Assembly (NCBI GenBank): GCA_038230775.1
Contig: JBBRMQ010000123.1
Span: 1-12,360 of the forward strand
Direction: 5' to 3'
Length of the DNA stretch: 12,360 nucleotides
DNA from: JBBRMQ01 sp038230775
GTDB taxonomy: Bacteria; Acidobacteriota; Thermoanaerobaculia; Gp7-AA8
Under the pieces are notes generated by a model. It had not been told where the DNA came from. It was given only the letters and a program-made list of their open reading frames with translations, and ran no database searches. The translations under genes were made by a program, and so were the position numbers. Shown here in pieces: positions 11,734 to 12,360 of this stretch. Position 1 is the stretch's first letter; each line of letters starts with the position of its first letter.

Positions 11734-12302
11734 CTCTTCGTCCTGATCGCTTTCTGGATGATCGTCTCCACACCCGCGATGTCGTTCGGCATCAGCGCGC
11801 CCACCTGCCGCCAGAGAATCTTTCCGGAGCGGTCGACGATCACCGACGTCGGGAGCACCGTCGTCTGCAGCACGTTCGCCAGCTTTCCCTCCGCATCGAG
11901 AACGATGGGATAGCCGATCTTCTGCTCCGACGCGAATTGCTTCACGTTCGCGACGTCCGACTCGTCCACGCTGACGCCGACGACCTTGAATCCGCGGCCG
12001 CGATACTTGTCGTGCAGCTTCTGCAGCTCGGGGATCTCCATCCGACACGGGCCGCACCACGTGGCCCAGACGTTCACGAGAACCACGCTGTCTTTCTGCT
12101 CGGCCAACACAAAAGGTTTGCCGTCGAGGTAGGCCGCCGAATACGCGGGCATCACGTCGCCGACCTCAGTACGTGGCACGGACGCCGCCACCGCAGAAGC
12201 AGCAGGGGTCGTATTGACGGTCTTCTTCGCCGCCGGCGGATGTGCGGCTTCGTGTTTCTGACACGCTACGGCCAGAACGAGAATGATCGCTAGACGTTTC
12301 AC
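11730..12302 (-). CDS. TlpA-like thioredoxin-fold lipoprotein
   Basis: The 190-residue envelope thiol-disulfide protein is of the TlpA/ResA type. It starts MKRLAIILVLAVAC, a lipoprotein signal with C14 as the likely lipidated residue; AVAC is an acceptable but not ideal lipobox. An Ala/Pro/Thr-rich linker runs to about residue 45. The thioredoxin domain follows: VVLVNVWATWCGPC with active-site cysteines C83 and C86, then FKVVGVSVDE and the cis-proline P151 in LPTSVIVD. It probably reduces cysteines in other exported proteins, such as apocytochrome c; no cytochrome genes are seen nearby. The start codon is GTG at 12302. There is no Shine-Dalgarno, but TAAGCT ends 6 nt before it. The stop overlaps the end of the convergent microprotein gene. 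Confidence 0.92.
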   Translation of the reverse strand: MKRLAIILVLAVACQKHEAAHPPAAKKTVNTTPAASAVAASVPRTEVGDVMPAYSAAYLDGKPFVLAEQKDSVVLVNVWATWCGPCRMEIPELQKLHDKYRGRGFKVVGVSVDESDVANVKQFASEQKIGYPIVLDAEGKLANVLQTTVLPTSVIVDRSGKILWRQVGALMPNDIAGVETIIQKAIRTKS

Positions 12303-12308
12303 AGGTTG

Positions 12309-12314
12309 AGCTTA
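12309..12314 (-). promoter_or_regulatory. Putative -10 box (TAAGCT), leaderless
   Basis: TAAGCT on the minus strand ends 6 nt before the GTG at 12302, giving a leaderless transcript like several others in the window. It sits only a few bases after the terminator of the upstream minus-strand gene. Confidence 0.4.
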
Positions 12315-12316
12315 AA

Positions 12317-12342
12317 TGAAAAGCCCCGCTCGCGCGGGGCTT
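12317..12342 (-). terminator. Intrinsic terminator of an off-window minus-strand gene
   Basis: A perfect 9-bp stem AAGCCCCGC / GCGGGGCTT (12321-12329, 12334-12342) with a 4-nt loop. Read on the minus strand it is followed by TTTTCATTT, the U-rich tail of a Rho-independent terminator. On the plus strand only TT follows. It therefore ends a minus-strand transcript that enters from beyond position 12360. Confidence 0.75.
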
Positions 12343-12360
12343 CGTGATTCGTGTGAGGAC

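Noticed and set aside
11371..12060. Minus-strand 229-codon frame
   Set aside because: Overlaps the response regulator, the microprotein and the TlpA-like gene in a different frame; Arg-rich, no domain.

Overview
This is a GC-rich bacterial chromosomal segment. The block zapA, then 6S RNA, then RNase Y, together with an ImuA/ImuB/DnaE2 mutasome and abundant palindromic intergenic repeats, suits Acidobacteriota or a neighbouring phylum. That placement is an inference: no rRNA or other phylogenetic marker lies in the window.

Layout. (1) Positions 1-1652, minus strand: the start of rny (running off the left edge), a 6S RNA gene, zapA and a small polytopic membrane protein. (2) 1738-2391, plus: a type II toxin-antitoxin pair, with an AbrB/MazE-like antitoxin overlapping a RelE/ParE-like toxin, behind a palindromic operator candidate. 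(3) 2412-8684, plus: the translesion mutasome imuA, imuB and dnaE2 (imuC). Between imuB and dnaE2 sits a four-helix-bundle (S23/IVP) gene enclosed by a 16-bp perfect inverted repeat, which looks like a 23S rRNA intervening sequence placed inside a protein operon. imuB and dnaE2 also carry in-frame palindromic or heptameric repeat inserts. (4) 8703-9779, plus: an AI-2E family membrane protein, followed by two strong palindromes. (5) 9837-10298, minus: a glutaredoxin-pterin dehydratase fusion, divergent from a plus-strand SDR oxidoreductase. (6) 11121-11733, plus: a single-domain response regulator and a one-pass membrane microprotein. (7) 11730-12302, minus: a TlpA-like thioredoxin lipoprotein, with a terminator for an off-window minus-strand gene behind it.

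How the genes fit together. ImuA, ImuB and DnaE2 are expected to act at stalled forks. ImuB is a catalytically dead Y-family scaffold with a QLSLF clamp-binding motif, and DnaE2 has the intact polymerase aspartates. The window has no lexA.

Most notable. The mutasome locus has collected four repeat-type insertions: the S23 element between genes, one in-frame palindrome in imuB, two in-frame palindromic inserts in dnaE2, and a frame-sensitive 7-nt tandem repeat in dnaE2. Separately, six genes share a TANNNT box 6-9 nt before the start codon, the signature of leaderless transcripts. A symmetric TAGACTCTA element appears to serve two divergent leaderless genes.
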